Shown piece by piece: positions 1-9,441 of a DNA stretch of 64,000 bases. The first letter of the stretch is position 1. The number at the start of each line of letters is the position of its first letter. The position numbers and the translations under genes are program-made. Where the stretch lies: NCBI RefSeq assembly GCF_900635775.1, contig NZ_LR134167.1, forward strand, positions 2,017,001 through 2,081,000, given 5' to 3'. Below the pieces are notes generated by a model that was not told where the DNA came from, made no database searches, and saw only the letters and a program-made list of their open reading frames with translations. Source of the DNA: Avibacterium volantium. Lineage in GTDB: Bacteria; Pseudomonadota; Gammaproteobacteria; Enterobacterales; Pasteurellaceae.

Positions 1-749
1 CTGAACGTCAAATTGTGCTAGATACAGAAACCACTGGTATGAACCAATTTGGTGCGCATTATGAAGGGCATTGTATTATTGAGATCGGTGCGGTTGAATT
101 GATTAACCGCAAATATACGGGGCGAAAGCTGCATTTGTACATTAAACCTGATCGCCCTGTTGATCCTGAGGCAATTAAAGTTCACGGCATTACTGATGAA
201 ATGTTAGCGGATAAACCAAGTTTCTCTGAAGTGGCTCAAGAGTTTATTGAGTTTATTCAAGGCGCTGAGTTGTTGATTCATAATGCGCCCTTCGATGTGG
301 GGTTTATGGATTATGAATTTGAAAAACACAAGTGCAATGTGAAGACTAGCGATATTTGTACCGTTACAGATACCTTACAAATGGCTCGTCAGCAATATCC
401 CGGCAAGCGCAATAGCTTAGATGCTCTTTGTGATCGTTTACATATCGATAATAGTAAACGAACACTACACGGTGCATTGCTGGATGCGGAGATTCTAGGC
501 GATGTTTATTTAGCAATGACAGGTGGTCAAACAAGTTTGTTTGATGATACGGAAACCGAAGAACCGATACAACAGATTGAAGAAGAAGTACAAATTGAAA
601 GTGCGGTGGTTTTTTCACAAGATTTTACTGTGATTACACCCGATGCAGAAGAAGAGCAAGCCCATTTAGACTATTTAAAATTAATTAATAAAAAAAGCAA
701 AGAAAACTGTTTATGGATAAAACGAACGGAGAATGAAAGCGTACATTAG
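1..749 (+). CDS. dnaQ: DNA polymerase III epsilon subunit (proofreading exonuclease), 5' end outside window
   Basis: This is the 3'-5' proofreading exonuclease of the replicative polymerase III core, which binds the alpha and theta subunits. The reading frame is open from base 3, and the residues before the first possible start (ERQIV) already belong to the conserved DnaQ N-terminus, so the true start lies upstream of the window. The DEDDh exonuclease motifs are visible in order: DTETTG, then HNAPFDVGF, then HGALLDAE. The C-terminal tail after about residue 185 is acidic and carries the region that binds the alpha subunit in other DnaQ proteins. Two tRNA-Asp genes follow about 90 bp downstream on the same strand. 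The identification is secure. Confidence 0.96.
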   Translation, partial: ERQIVLDTETTGMNQFGAHYEGHCIIEIGAVELINRKYTGRKLHLYIKPDRPVDPEAIKVHGITDEMLADKPSFSEVAQEFIEFIQGAELLIHNAPFDVGFMDYEFEKHKCNVKTSDICTVTDTLQMARQQYPGKRNSLDALCDRLHIDNSKRTLHGALLDAEILGDVYLAMTGGQTSLFDDTETEEPIQQIEEEVQIESAVVFSQDFTVITPDAEEEQAHLDYLKLINKKSKENCLWIKRTENESVH

Positions 750-792
750 CGCTCATTGATTAATCAGTTAAACAGCCGGGTATAAAAATTGC

Positions 793-821
793 TTGACGAA
801 CTTTTCGTTCACTATTATTAT
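793..821 (+). promoter_or_regulatory. Promoter of the tRNA-Asp pair
   Basis: A -35 box TTGACG (793-798) and a -10 box TATTAT (816-821) are separated by exactly 17 bp and lie 16 bp before the first tRNA. The -10 is followed by a GC-rich stretch (GCCTCTCGC), like the discriminator of stringently controlled stable-RNA promoters. The boxes are seen directly; the growth-rate control is inferred. Confidence 0.75.
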
Positions 822-836
822 GCCTCTCGCTAACGC

Positions 837-913
837 GGAGTGGTAGTTCAGCTGGTTAGAATACCTGCCTGTCACGCAGGGGGTCGCGGGTTCGAGTCCC
901 GTCCATTCCGCCA
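837..913 (+). tRNA. tRNA-Asp (GTC), first copy
   Basis: A 77-base tRNA with encoded CCA end, anticodon GTC at 871-873 and the T-loop GGTTCGAGTCC. Apart from base pair 5-68 of the acceptor stem it matches the second copy 19 bp downstream. Here the pair is T-A. The two copies appear to be co-transcribed from the promoter just upstream. Confidence 0.97.
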
Positions 914-932
914 ATTTAGCACTCTTAGATTC

Positions 933-1009
933 GGAGCGGTAGTTCAGCTGGTTAGAATACCTGCCTGTCACGCAGGGGGTCGCGGGTTCGAGTCCCGTCC
1001 GTTCCGCCA
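933..1009 (+). tRNA. tRNA-Asp (GTC), second copy
   Basis: A 77-base tRNA with encoded CCA end and GTC anticodon, in tandem with the first copy. The acceptor stem has C-G at pair 5-68 where the first copy has T-A, so the two differ by a compensatory change that keeps the stem paired. A T-rich tract follows at 1013-1019 without an obvious hairpin. Confidence 0.97.
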
Positions 1010-1094
1010 ATCTTTTTTATCCTTTCTAAATATTTTCTTTTTTATATCCTCCTTTTAATTATTTTTAGAGAATATAAGATTCTGCATATAAAAA

Positions 1095-1141
1095 TCTGCA
1101 TTTCAACACTCGTGTATTGACTACAAGCATCAAAATGCAGA
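1095..1141 (-). terminator. Terminator of the nhaB-dsbB unit
   Basis: TCTGCATTT (1095-1103) pairs with AAATGCAGA (1133-1141) across a 29-nt loop. On the minus strand the stem is followed by TTTTTATA, which fits a Rho-independent terminator after dsbB. The long loop lowers confidence. Confidence 0.5.
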
Positions 1142-1157
1142 CTAATTTCTCAATCTA

Positions 1158-1691
1158 TTATTTAAAAATATTTCTCGTTTGCTCTACCCGTTTAAATTGG
1201 CTGATTAATAAAACCGCCAACAGTAGGCTGTAAAAGGCGAAAATCACCACAATCCATTGAGCCATTGAAAAGCCTAGGAAAGACCAGCTAATCTCCGCAC
1301 AAGATCCCGTTGGATTAAATACATAAGGCAACCAGCGATCTAATGGCAAGGTTTGTGGAAATTCAGCCATATAAGAACATTGATTCCAAGGTGCCGGATT
1401 GAGCTGATAATCAACGTGTTTAATGGCGAGCAATAAGCCTTTCACTGCGCTGCCTAAGCCCACCAATAATGCCAATAAACGCAAAATTAATGCACGCGGA
1501 TAAAGCAAGCCAATTAATGCTGAAAATGTAATGCCAAACAAGGCGACTCGTTCGTAAATACACATTACGCAAGGGGCTAACCCCATTCCGTGTTGAAAAT
1601 AAAGTGCGGTGCTTTCTAACGCAATTGTTGAGATCAATAAAAGCAACCAACCGCCACGATTGAGTGATAACTGTTTGAAATATTTCAGCAT
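1158..1691 (-). CDS. dsbB: Disulfide bond formation protein B
   Basis: DsbB is an inner-membrane quinone reductase that reoxidises periplasmic DsbA and passes electrons to ubiquinone or menaquinone. The 177-aa product has four hydrophobic segments and both cysteine pairs: CVMC at residues 41-44 in the first periplasmic loop and C105/C131 in the second, almost the E. coli positions. The start is supported by an AAGGA ribosome site. It lies 12 bp downstream of nhaB and is probably co-transcribed with it; the same nhaB-dsbB pair beside fadR occurs in enteric bacteria. Nothing is missing from the catalytic core. Confidence 0.95.
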   Translation of the reverse strand: MLKYFKQLSLNRGGWLLLLISTIALESTALYFQHGMGLAPCVMCIYERVALFGITFSALIGLLYPRALILRLLALLVGLGSAVKGLLLAIKHVDYQLNPAPWNQCSYMAEFPQTLPLDRWLPYVFNPTGSCAEISWSFLGFSMAQWIVVIFAFYSLLLAVLLISQFKRVEQTRNIFK

Positions 1692-1703
1692 TGGGAATCC
1701 TTC

Positions 1704-3245
1704 TTATACTGGCGTAATTAATCCAATTTGTGCTAAAAGTTGTGTCATTACAGGCAATAAAAATTCTACCGCAAATAACCCCACTAAAGATAACACAATT
1801 GTATAAGGTAGCGCCATATAAACCATTCTTCCGTAAGACAAACGAATTAACGGCGCAAGTGAAGAAGTCAGCAAGAATAAAAATGCCGCTTGCCCATTTG
1901 GTGTTGCCACTGATGGCAAGTTTGTCCCTGTGTTGATGGCGACAGCAATTAATTCAAATTGATGTGGCGAAATAATCTGTTGTTCCAATGCGGCTTTTGC
2001 TTCGTTGATATAAACCGTTGCCACAAATACGTTATCAGAAATCGCGGATAACACCCCATTGAAAACATAGAACAGCATTAATTGCACATCTTCGGAAGCA
2101 GAAAGCACAAGATCAATGATAGGCGCAAACAGGTGTTGATCCACAATCACCGCCACCACTGAGAAGAACACCACCAACAATGCAGTGAATGGCAAGGATT
2201 CTTCAAAGGCTTTGCCGAGCGCGTGCTCACTGGTGATACCGCAAGCTGATGTACATAAAATAATGACACTTAGCCCAATTAGGCCAACTGCGGCCAAATG
2301 GAACGCTAAGCCAACCACTAACCATACGCCCACTAAGGCTTGGATCACTAATTTTACTCGTTCTTGATTGTTCATTTTGAGCTGGCGGTTGCGGTCAAAT
2401 TTAGCTAGCACGCCCCACACTTTACGCGGAAGTTTCGCACCATAACCAAATAAGCGGAATTTTTCCACCACAAGGCAAGTTAATGCGCCACAAATTAAAA
2501 TTGGCACGGTAACTGGTGTCATACGGAAAAAGAATTCACCAAAGCCCCATTTTGCTTGTTCAGCAATGATCAGATTTTGCGGCTCGCCGACCATTGTCAT
2601 CACGCCGCCTAATGCCGTCCCTACCGCTGCGTGCATCATTAAGCTACGCAAAAAGGCACGAAATTCTTCCAAGGTTTCACGGCTATTGCCAATGTGTTTG
2701 TCATCATTAATGTCATCAGAATCATCAAATTGTTTGCCCGATGCCACTTTATGATACACACCGTAAAATCCCATTCCCACGCTAATAATCACCGCCACCA
2801 CGGTTAAGGCATCTAAAAATGCGGAAAGAAATGCCGCACTTAAGCTAAATGAAAGGGATAGCACCAATTTGGAACGAATATTGAGTAACAGCTTGGTAAA
2901 AATGAAAAGGAGCAGCTGTTTCATAAAATAAATGCCCGCCACCATAAACATTAACAGCAAAATTACTTCAAAATTTGCCATAATTTCTTCTTTAACGTGT
3001 TCGGGGTGAGTCATTCCAATCATCACAGCTTCAATGGCTAACAGCCCGCCGGGTTGTAATGGATAACATTTCAACGCCATTGCAAGCGTTAAAATAAACT
3101 CCGCAACCAACACCCAGCCCGCAACAAAAGGGCTAACACAAAAAAACAAAATCGGATTTAAAACTAAAAATCCGACTATTGCCAGTTTGTACCAATCAGG
3201 ACTTGAACCAAGAAAATTTTTCAGAAATGCTTGAGAATAGTTCAT
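1704..3245 (-). CDS. nhaB: Na+/H+ antiporter NhaB
   Basis: NhaB exports sodium in exchange for protons at the inner membrane and helps in pH and salt homeostasis. The 513-aa protein has the full family length, with multiple hydrophobic helices throughout and the NhaB-type start ([12 protein letters not shown]). A charged cytoplasmic loop rich in Asp lies near residues 170-185. The start has an AAAGG ribosome site. It is divergent from fadR across a 132-bp gap that holds a CRP-like site, and dsbB follows on the same strand. Confidence 0.95.
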   Translation of the reverse strand: MNYSQAFLKNFLGSSPDWYKLAIVGFLVLNPILFFCVSPFVAGWVLVAEFILTLAMALKCYPLQPGGLLAIEAVMIGMTHPEHVKEEIMANFEVILLLMFMVAGIYFMKQLLLFIFTKLLLNIRSKLVLSLSFSLSAAFLSAFLDALTVVAVIISVGMGFYGVYHKVASGKQFDDSDDINDDKHIGNSRETLEEFRAFLRSLMMHAAVGTALGGVMTMVGEPQNLIIAEQAKWGFGEFFFRMTPVTVPILICGALTCLVVEKFRLFGYGAKLPRKVWGVLAKFDRNRQLKMNNQERVKLVIQALVGVWLVVGLAFHLAAVGLIGLSVIILCTSACGITSEHALGKAFEESLPFTALLVVFFSVVAVIVDQHLFAPIIDLVLSASEDVQLMLFYVFNGVLSAISDNVFVATVYINEAKAALEQQIISPHQFELIAVAINTGTNLPSVATPNGQAAFLFLLTSSLAPLIRLSYGRMVYMALPYTIVLSLVGLFAVEFLLPVMTQLLAQIGLITPV

Positions 3246-3332
3246 ATTACGACCTTTACTTTAAAACGAAAAAATATAACTGTGCTAATTGTAATATATC
3301 CACCTTTCAAGGATAATAACAAATCTCTATTT

Positions 3333-3348
3333 TGTTATCTATATCACA
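3333..3348. promoter_or_regulatory. CRP-like site between nhaB and fadR
   Basis: TGTTATCTATATCACA matches the cAMP-receptor-protein consensus TGTGATCTAGATCACA except at two positions, one of them in the spacer. It lies 30 bp before the fadR start and 88 bp before nhaB. The match is seen; a role in either promoter is inferred. Confidence 0.5.
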
Positions 3349-3377
3349 AATTTTTCAACAAATAATTGCGCAAAAGT

Positions 3378-4103
3378 ATGAATAATCATCAGTCGCTTCT
3401 TAAAGCCCAAAGCCCAGCGGGATTAGCTGAGGAATATATTGTAAAAAGCATTTGGAATAACCATTTTCCACCGGGGTCTGATCTACCAGCAGAACGGGAA
3501 TTAGCAGAAAAAATCGGGGTAACCAGAACGACATTGCGAGAAGTGTTGCAACGCCTTGCCCGTGATGGCTGGTTAAGCATTCAACACGGCAAGCCAACCC
3601 GCGTGAATAATGTGTGGGAAACCGCTGGGCCAAACATTATCAGCACGCTGATTCAGCTTGATAAATCCACCATTCCCGTGATCATCACCAATGTAGTGTC
3701 TTTGCGTACTCGAATGGGTGAACATTATATCCCAGAGGCCATTCAAACCGATCCTGCCGCTTCATTAAAATTATTTGAAAACCTACCGCACTTGGCTGAC
3801 ACGCCACAAGCCTACGCAGAATTTGACTATAATTTATACCGCTCTTTTACCTTCGTGGCGAACAAACCCGTCTATGGCTTAATTCTAAATAGCTTTAAAG
3901 ATCTCTATCACCAAGTGGCATCATTGTTCTTTTCTGAAGCCAAATCACGCCAATTCACTATGCAATTTTACCAAGCTCTACGCCAAAGCTGCGAACAAGG
4001 CAATGTTGAACTTGCCATTCAATGCCTAGCAGAAAACCGCGAACGCAGCAGCAGCATTTGGAAAGCGATGTTGCATCACTTGCCGGCGGATTTTGGGGAG
4101 TAA
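3378..4103 (+). CDS. fadR: Fatty acid metabolism regulator FadR
   Basis: FadR is a GntR-family repressor that senses long-chain acyl-CoA. It represses fatty-acid degradation and activates unsaturated fatty-acid synthesis genes. The product is 241 aa from the ATG at 3378; a TTG four codons upstream is open but the ATG gives the FadR-type N-terminus. A winged helix-turn-helix occupies about residues 10-75, including the PAERELAEKIGVTRTTLRE motif, and the all-helical acyl-CoA-binding domain follows. It stands alone, divergent from nhaB, and fadL lies elsewhere in this window. The CRP-like site upstream suggests carbon-source control. Confidence 0.95.
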   Translation: MNNHQSLLKAQSPAGLAEEYIVKSIWNNHFPPGSDLPAERELAEKIGVTRTTLREVLQRLARDGWLSIQHGKPTRVNNVWETAGPNIISTLIQLDKSTIPVIITNVVSLRTRMGEHYIPEAIQTDPAASLKLFENLPHLADTPQAYAEFDYNLYRSFTFVANKPVYGLILNSFKDLYHQVASLFFSEAKSRQFTMQFYQALRQSCEQGNVELAIQCLAENRERSSSIWKAMLHHLPADFGE

Positions 4104-4133
4104 ATTTGGTGAGAAAAATCGCGTGATAATAAA

Positions 4134-4155
4134 AACGCCAGTACTCACTGGCGTT
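4134..4155 (-). terminator. Terminator of alaA
   Basis: A perfect 9-bp stem (AACGCCAGT / ACTGGCGTT) with a 4-nt loop is followed on the minus strand by a T-run. It lies just beyond the alaA stop and between convergent fadR and alaA. Confidence 0.85.
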
Positions 4156-4166
4156 AAATTCATATA

Positions 4167-5381
4167 TTACTGACGATAATTAGCTAAAAAACGCCCTAAC
4201 TTAGAAAGTGCATCTTCAATTTGATTCACATACGGCAAGGTTACAATACGGAAGTGATCGGGGGAATGCCAGTTAAAACCGCGTCCGTGTACTAATAACA
4301 CTTTCTCTTGACGTAATAAATCCAGCACCATTTTTTCATCATCATAAATATTGAATTTTTTCACATCAATTTTCGGGAACATATAAAGCGCGCCCATTGG
4401 CTTAACACAACTTACCCCTGGGATTTGATTAATCAGTTCATAGGCTTTGTTGCGTTGTTCTAATAAACGTCCGCCCGGCAGAATAAATTCATTAATGCTT
4501 TGATAGCCGCCTAATGCAGTTTGAATGGCGTGTTGCATTGGGTGGTTGGCGCATAAACGCATTGAAGCTAGCATATCCAAGCCTTCAATATAGCCTTTTG
4601 CCTGATGTTTCGGGCCGTTCAAAATCATCCAGCCTTGACGGAACCCTGCCACACGATAAGATTTTGACAAACCATTAAACGTGATAGTTAATAAATCTGG
4701 TGCAAGGGCAGCAATATGATGATGAACTGCATCGTCATACAAAATTTTGTCGTAAATTTCATCAGCAAAAATAATTAAATTATGCTCACGAGCAATATCT
4801 ACAATGCCTTGCAATAAATCTTTGCTATACACCGCGCCCGTTGGGTTATTCGGATTGATAATCACAATGGCTTTGGTGCGAGAAGTGATTTTGCTTTTGA
4901 TATCCTCTAAATCAGGAAACCAATCTGCCTGTTCATCGCATAAATAATGCACTGCTTTTCCGCCAGCAAGGGTGGCCGCAGCCGTCCATAATGGATAATC
5001 TGGCATTGGGATCAACACTTCATCATCATTATTCAAAAGCGCTTGCATCGCCATCATAATCAGTTCAGACACGCCGTTGCCGATATACACATCATCAACA
5101 GTCGCCCCTTTAATATTTTTCGATTGGTAATATTGCACAATAGCTTTACGCGCGGAATACAACCCTTTGGAATCGCAATAACCTTGTGCTGCGGGGAGAT
5201 TACGCAAAATATCTACCAAAATTTCATCTGGTGCTTCAAAACCAAAAGGCGCGGGATTGCCGATATTTAATTTTAAGATTTTATGCCCGTCTTCTTCCAA
5301 ACGCAGTGCTTCTTTATGCACTGGCCCACGAATATCGTAACAAACGTGTTCTAACTTGCTTGATTTAGGAAATTTTGTCAT
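4167..5381 (-). CDS. alaA: Alanine transaminase AlaA (glutamate-pyruvate aminotransferase)
   Basis: A pyridoxal-phosphate aminotransferase of fold type I that makes alanine from pyruvate with glutamate as donor. The product is 404 aa from the ATG at 5381, which has an AAAGGAT ribosome site; an upstream extension of eight codons is open but unlikely. Visible motifs are NPNNPTGA, the cofactor lysine in GLSKSYR, and the phosphate-binding GFRQGW. The length and the start (FPKSSKLEHVCYDIRGP) match enterobacterial AlaA (YfbQ) closely. It is convergent with fadR and divergent from menF. Confidence 0.92.
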   Translation of the reverse strand: MTKFPKSSKLEHVCYDIRGPVHKEALRLEEDGHKILKLNIGNPAPFGFEAPDEILVDILRNLPAAQGYCDSKGLYSARKAIVQYYQSKNIKGATVDDVYIGNGVSELIMMAMQALLNNDDEVLIPMPDYPLWTAAATLAGGKAVHYLCDEQADWFPDLEDIKSKITSRTKAIVIINPNNPTGAVYSKDLLQGIVDIAREHNLIIFADEIYDKILYDDAVHHHIAALAPDLLTITFNGLSKSYRVAGFRQGWMILNGPKHQAKGYIEGLDMLASMRLCANHPMQHAIQTALGGYQSINEFILPGGRLLEQRNKAYELINQIPGVSCVKPMGALYMFPKIDVKKFNIYDDEKMVLDLLRQEKVLLVHGRGFNWHSPDHFRIVTLPYVNQIEDALSKLGRFLANYRQ

Positions 5382-5587
5382 TGTTATTATCCTTTTAGTT
5401 ACCAAAAATAATATTGCGTGCTGCTATCATTGGGGTAAAAAATTGCCGATAAAAATCGGCGTATTTCTCACCGCACTTTACGCTTATTTTGCAAAGATGA
5501 AAAGATTTTATAAAAAATTCTGCCAAAGTGCGGTAGAATTAGCCCTTATTTTTAACTGATTTTTTTGCCAAAAACAACGCTTTTTAA

Positions 5588-6851
5588 ATGGATAATTTGC
5601 AATCAATTAAACAACAGCTGATCGAGAGAATTTCCCCTGCGCTGCCTAAGCGACAAGGGATCGCTTGCGTGCAGGCAGAAATTGAGACTGATCTCAATTT
5701 GTTAAGCTGGTTAAAAGGGCAAAAAACCTATCCGCAGTTTTACTTGAATTTCCGCGATAGCACCCAAGTTGTGGCGGCTATCGGACAAGTACGCGACTTT
5801 TCGCAATTAAATCAGGCACAAGCCTTTATGCAACAAAGCGGTTATCCTTTAGTGGGCGGTGTGCAATTTTATGGTGAAAGCCAATTTGTCTTGCCGCGTC
5901 TGTATTTGCAACAGCAAGAAAATAAGTTAAACATTCAGTTATTTATCGATCAAACAAAAGATATTGAGCAAGAGCGCCAAGCCTGTTTAAACGCATTAAA
6001 AACCTTTGAAAAAAGCACCGCACTTTGCCCCATTCAACAATCCATTCATTTTGGGAAAAAACGGGCAGAACAACGCGAATGGTGCGAATGGGTGGAAAAA
6101 GGTTTACAGCACATTAAACAAGGCGTGCTGAATAAGATTGTGTTGGCCAATGAAACCCTTTTCCAATCAGAAGGCAAACTGAACGCCTATGATTTTTTGG
6201 GCGAAAGTGAACGCTATAATTTCGGCTGCTATCATTTTCTTTTTGCCGAAACGGAAGAATGTATTTTTATTGGCTCCAGCCCTGAACGCCTGTATCAACG
6301 GCAAGGTTCACAGCTGCAAACTGAAGCCTTAGCTGGCACAGCGTTAGTGGGTGAAAATGCACAAGAAACCGAACAACAAGCGCAATGGTTGTTGCAAGAT
6401 GAGAAGAATATTTATAGTTGTTGATGACATTAAACAACATCTTGCTCCTTATAGCCAACACATTACGGTGTCCCCTTTGGGTTTAAAAACCTTGCGTCAG
6501 GTACAGCATTTAAGACGCCAAATTTCAGCGCAAACTTCCCCTGGATATGGCGATGATATTTTCTTAAACGCCATTCACCCCACTGCAGCCGTGGCAGGCT
6601 TAGGACGCAACGAGGCGCTCGCCTTTTTACGCCAAACGGAAACCTTTGATCGCCGTTGGTATGCAGGGACATTAGGCGTAATGCAAAAAGAATGGGCTGA
6701 ATTTTGCGTTGCCATTCGCTCTGCATTCCTTGAGCAAGAACAAATTCGCGTTTTTGCCGGTGCAGGGATTGTTGAAGGCTCTATTCCCTTGTTAGAATGG
6801 CAAGAAATTGAGCGTAAAGCCTTAGGATTAATTTCTTTATTACAAGAATAA
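5588..6851 (+). pseudogene. menF: Isochorismate synthase MenF, frameshifted
   Basis: MenF converts chorismate to isochorismate, the entry step of menaquinone synthesis. The first 278 codons read as MenF up to DEKNIY, then run into SC and a TGA at 6422-6424. MenF resumes in another frame with VVDDIKQHL and continues to the stop at 6851. In this enzyme family (EntC, MenF, PabB, TrpE) the segment after the lysine reads roughly E-H-x-L before the VV, and here only one base lies between TAT and GTT. About 11 bases therefore seem to be missing, including the codon for a conserved Glu that is a metal ligand in related enzymes. The rest, including the C-terminal GAGIVEGS motif, is intact. It is followed directly by menD and menH. 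An assembly error is possible but an 11-base loss is less typical of one. Confidence 0.85.
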
Positions 6852-6882
6852 AAAAGAACGGACAAAATAAACGGAGAACCCT

Positions 6883-8589
6883 ATGTCAGTGAGTGTATTT
6901 AATCGTTGTTGGTCAAAAGTGATCTTGGAAACCCTTGTGCGCCAAGGTGTAAGCCATTTTTGCATTGCCCCCGGTTCTCGTTCTACCCCACTCACGTTAG
7001 AAGCGGCACGCCTTGAACAAGGTGGCAAAGCCAAATGCCATACTCATTTTGATGAGCGTGGTTTGGGCTTTCTCGCCCTTGGCTTGGCCAAAGCGCATAA
7101 AAACCCCGTGGCGATAATTGTTACTTCTGGCACCGCGGTGGCAAATCTTTATCCTGCGGTGATTGAAGCGCGCCAAAGTGGGGTTAATCTCATTGTATTA
7201 AGCGCTGATCGCCCACCAGAATTATTAGAGTGCGGTGCAAATCAAGCGATTTTACAGCACAATATTTTTGCCGATTATCCTGTGGCAACGGTGGAGTTAC
7301 CGCGCCCTAGCCAAGATTACACGCCAAATTGGTTGATTTCGATTGTGGAACAGGCTTGTTATCGCCAAAGCCAGCACGCTGGCGTGGTACATATTAATGT
7401 ACCATTTGCGGAGCCATTGTATGAAGCCAATGCAGATCAGATTGATCAACATTCTTGGCTTGCGCCGATTCAGCGTTGGCTAAGCCAAAACAAGCCGTGG
7501 CATAATCATCAAGCGCCACAACGAGAAGTGGTAATGCACGAGCATTGGGATCATTGGCGCACGAAGCGTGGGATCATCTTGGTCGGCAAACTGCCACCAG
7601 AGCAATCTATGGGCATTCGCACTTGGGCTGAAACCCAAGGCTGGATTATGCTCACAGATATTCAATCGGGCGTTGAGCCAACCTTGCCTTATGCCGATAT
7701 TTGGCTGGCAAATCAAACTGTTAAACAAAAATTGCTGGAAGCAGATATTGTATTGCAATTTGGTTCGCATTTTATCAGCAAACGCATTAATCAATTTATG
7801 ACAGCGTTTAAAGGGGAATATTGGATTGTTGAGCCGTCAGATAATTCAGTTGATCCAAACCATCACGCGCACACCCGTTTTAATGGCAAAATTCACCATT
7901 GGTTACGCGCTCACCCACCGTTGCGCCAAAAATCTTGGCTACTCGAGCCAATCGCCCTTGCCAAGTTCTGCGCAAGTTTTGTGGAACAGCAAGTGGGGGG
8001 TAATTTGAATGAAGCCTCTTTAGCCCATCATTTAGAGCGTTTATTGCCAAACAATGGTCTGCTCTTTTTAGGCAACAGCCTATTTGTGCGCTTGGTTGAT
8101 GCACTCACCAAGCTGCCTGAAGGCTACCCTGTTTACACCAACCGTGGCGCAAGTGGCATTGACGGCTTGCTCGCCACCACTGCAGGGTTAAGTTTAGGCT
8201 CAAATCAGCCTGTGGTTGCGATGTTAGGGGATACTTCTGCCCTATACGATCTCAATTCCTTAGCGTTGCTTAAAAAAGTAAACCAGCCAACCATTATTTT
8301 TGTTATCAACAATAATGGCGGCGCAATTTTCGATATGCTGCCTGTGGATGCGGAAATGAAAGATAAATTCTATCGTATGCCGCATAATTTGGAATTTTCT
8401 CACGCAGCATCAATGTTTGATCTCAAATATGCGCGCCCTTACACTTGGGCCGATTTAAGCTCGGTGCTAAAACAGGCTTATTTCCGCCGTGAAGCCACCT
8501 TGATTGAAATTAAGGTAAACAACAGTGATGGCAGCAATATTTATAAACGCCTGATTGAACAAATTAGTCACGCGGTGATTGGCGCATAA
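6883..8589 (+). CDS. menD: 2-succinyl-5-enolpyruvyl-6-hydroxy-3-cyclohexene-1-carboxylate synthase MenD
   Basis: MenD is a thiamine-diphosphate enzyme that joins 2-oxoglutarate to isochorismate in menaquinone synthesis. The product is 568 aa, the usual family length. The N-terminal pyrimidine-binding domain has the GSRSTPL and HFDERGLGF motifs, and the C-terminal diphosphate-binding motif runs from GDTSALYDL to INNNGG. The start codon follows an AACGGAGAACCC ribosome site. It lies 31 bp after menF and 15 bp before menH, so the three genes look like one operon. The gene is intact although menF upstream is broken. Confidence 0.96.
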   Translation: MSVSVFNRCWSKVILETLVRQGVSHFCIAPGSRSTPLTLEAARLEQGGKAKCHTHFDERGLGFLALGLAKAHKNPVAIIVTSGTAVANLYPAVIEARQSGVNLIVLSADRPPELLECGANQAILQHNIFADYPVATVELPRPSQDYTPNWLISIVEQACYRQSQHAGVVHINVPFAEPLYEANADQIDQHSWLAPIQRWLSQNKPWHNHQAPQREVVMHEHWDHWRTKRGIILVGKLPPEQSMGIRTWAETQGWIMLTDIQSGVEPTLPYADIWLANQTVKQKLLEADIVLQFGSHFISKRINQFMTAFKGEYWIVEPSDNSVDPNHHAHTRFNGKIHHWLRAHPPLRQKSWLLEPIALAKFCASFVEQQVGGNLNEASLAHHLERLLPNNGLLFLGNSLFVRLVDALTKLPEGYPVYTNRGASGIDGLLATTAGLSLGSNQPVVAMLGDTSALYDLNSLALLKKVNQPTIIFVINNNGGAIFDMLPVDAEMKDKFYRMPHNLEFSHAASMFDLKYARPYTWADLSSVLKQAYFRREATLIEIKVNNSDGSNIYKRLIEQISHAVIGA

Positions 8590-8604
8590 GATCTCAATAA
8601 CAAA

Positions 8605-9360
8605 ATGGCAACGCAACGTCCGCATTTGGTTTTTCTGCACGGGCTACTTGGCACAAAAGCCGATTGGCAAAAAATTATCGAAAAACTACCGCACTTTCCC
8701 TGCGTTGCCCTTGATCTTCCTTTTCACGGCGAAAATAAACAGCTTGCCGCCAAGGATTTTGCTCAAAGTGCGGAAATCTTAAATGCGCAAATTCAAAGTG
8801 CGGTGCAAAATCAGCCTTATTTTTTAATCGGTTATTCCCTCGGCGGACGACTTGCCCTTTACTATGCCTTGCAAGCCGAAGTGGAAAAAGGGGATTTGCA
8901 AGGGCTGATTTTAGAAGGCGCAAATTTAGGGCTAACCTGCGAGCAAGAACGCCAACAACGCTGGCAAAATGATTGTGATTGGGCGGAACGCTTTGCCACT
9001 CAGCCTGCGCATCAAGTGTTAGAAGATTGGTATCAACAGCGTGTTTTTTCTCACTTAACCGCCGAGCAACGCCAAGCCTTAATTCAACTTCGCCAAGCTA
9101 ATTGTGGTGAGAATATCGCTCAAATGCTCAACGCCACTTCCCTTGCCAAACAACCTGATTTTCGCCCACAAGTGCGGTCAAATTCCTTGCCAATTTTTTA
9201 TCTGTGCGGTGAAAACGATGGCAAATTCCGCCAAATGGCGGTGGAAAATCAACTGAACTTACATTTAATCCCAAATGCTGGGCATAATGCCCATCAAGAA
9301 AATCCGCAAGGTTTTGTTGAGTGCCTACAACAAATTCTAACCAATATAGGAATAAACTAG
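8605..9360 (+). CDS. menH: 2-succinyl-6-hydroxy-2,4-cyclohexadiene-1-carboxylate synthase MenH
   Basis: MenH is an alpha/beta hydrolase that eliminates pyruvate from the MenD product in menaquinone synthesis. The 251-aa product starts with the typical LVFLHGLLG oxyanion region, has the nucleophile motif GYSLGG, an acid in CGENDG and the catalytic His in NAGHNAH. It follows menD by 15 bp. Several uptake-sequence copies lie within the coding region, which is common for this family. Assignment as MenH rather than another hydrolase rests on length, the LHG-x-x-G start and the menD neighbour. Confidence 0.92.
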   Translation: MATQRPHLVFLHGLLGTKADWQKIIEKLPHFPCVALDLPFHGENKQLAAKDFAQSAEILNAQIQSAVQNQPYFLIGYSLGGRLALYYALQAEVEKGDLQGLILEGANLGLTCEQERQQRWQNDCDWAERFATQPAHQVLEDWYQQRVFSHLTAEQRQALIQLRQANCGENIAQMLNATSLAKQPDFRPQVRSNSLPIFYLCGENDGKFRQMAVENQLNLHLIPNAGHNAHQENPQGFVECLQQILTNIGIN

Positions 9361-9441
9361 AAAAACCAGCTAATTAAGTGAAAATTCATCAGATTTTAAG
9401 ATAGCAACACATTCTTAGAAACACTGACTAAAGCGAAAAAT

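Noticed and set aside
768..1058. Open frames on both strands over the tRNA region with repeated ETGLEPATPCVTGRYSNQLNY-like text
   Set aside because: They are translations of the two tRNA-Asp genes and are a known annotation artefact.
5445..5460. Small hairpin GCCGAT/ATCGGC between alaA and menF
   Set aside because: It is a 6-bp stem with no T-run, lying between divergent genes; no role can be supported.
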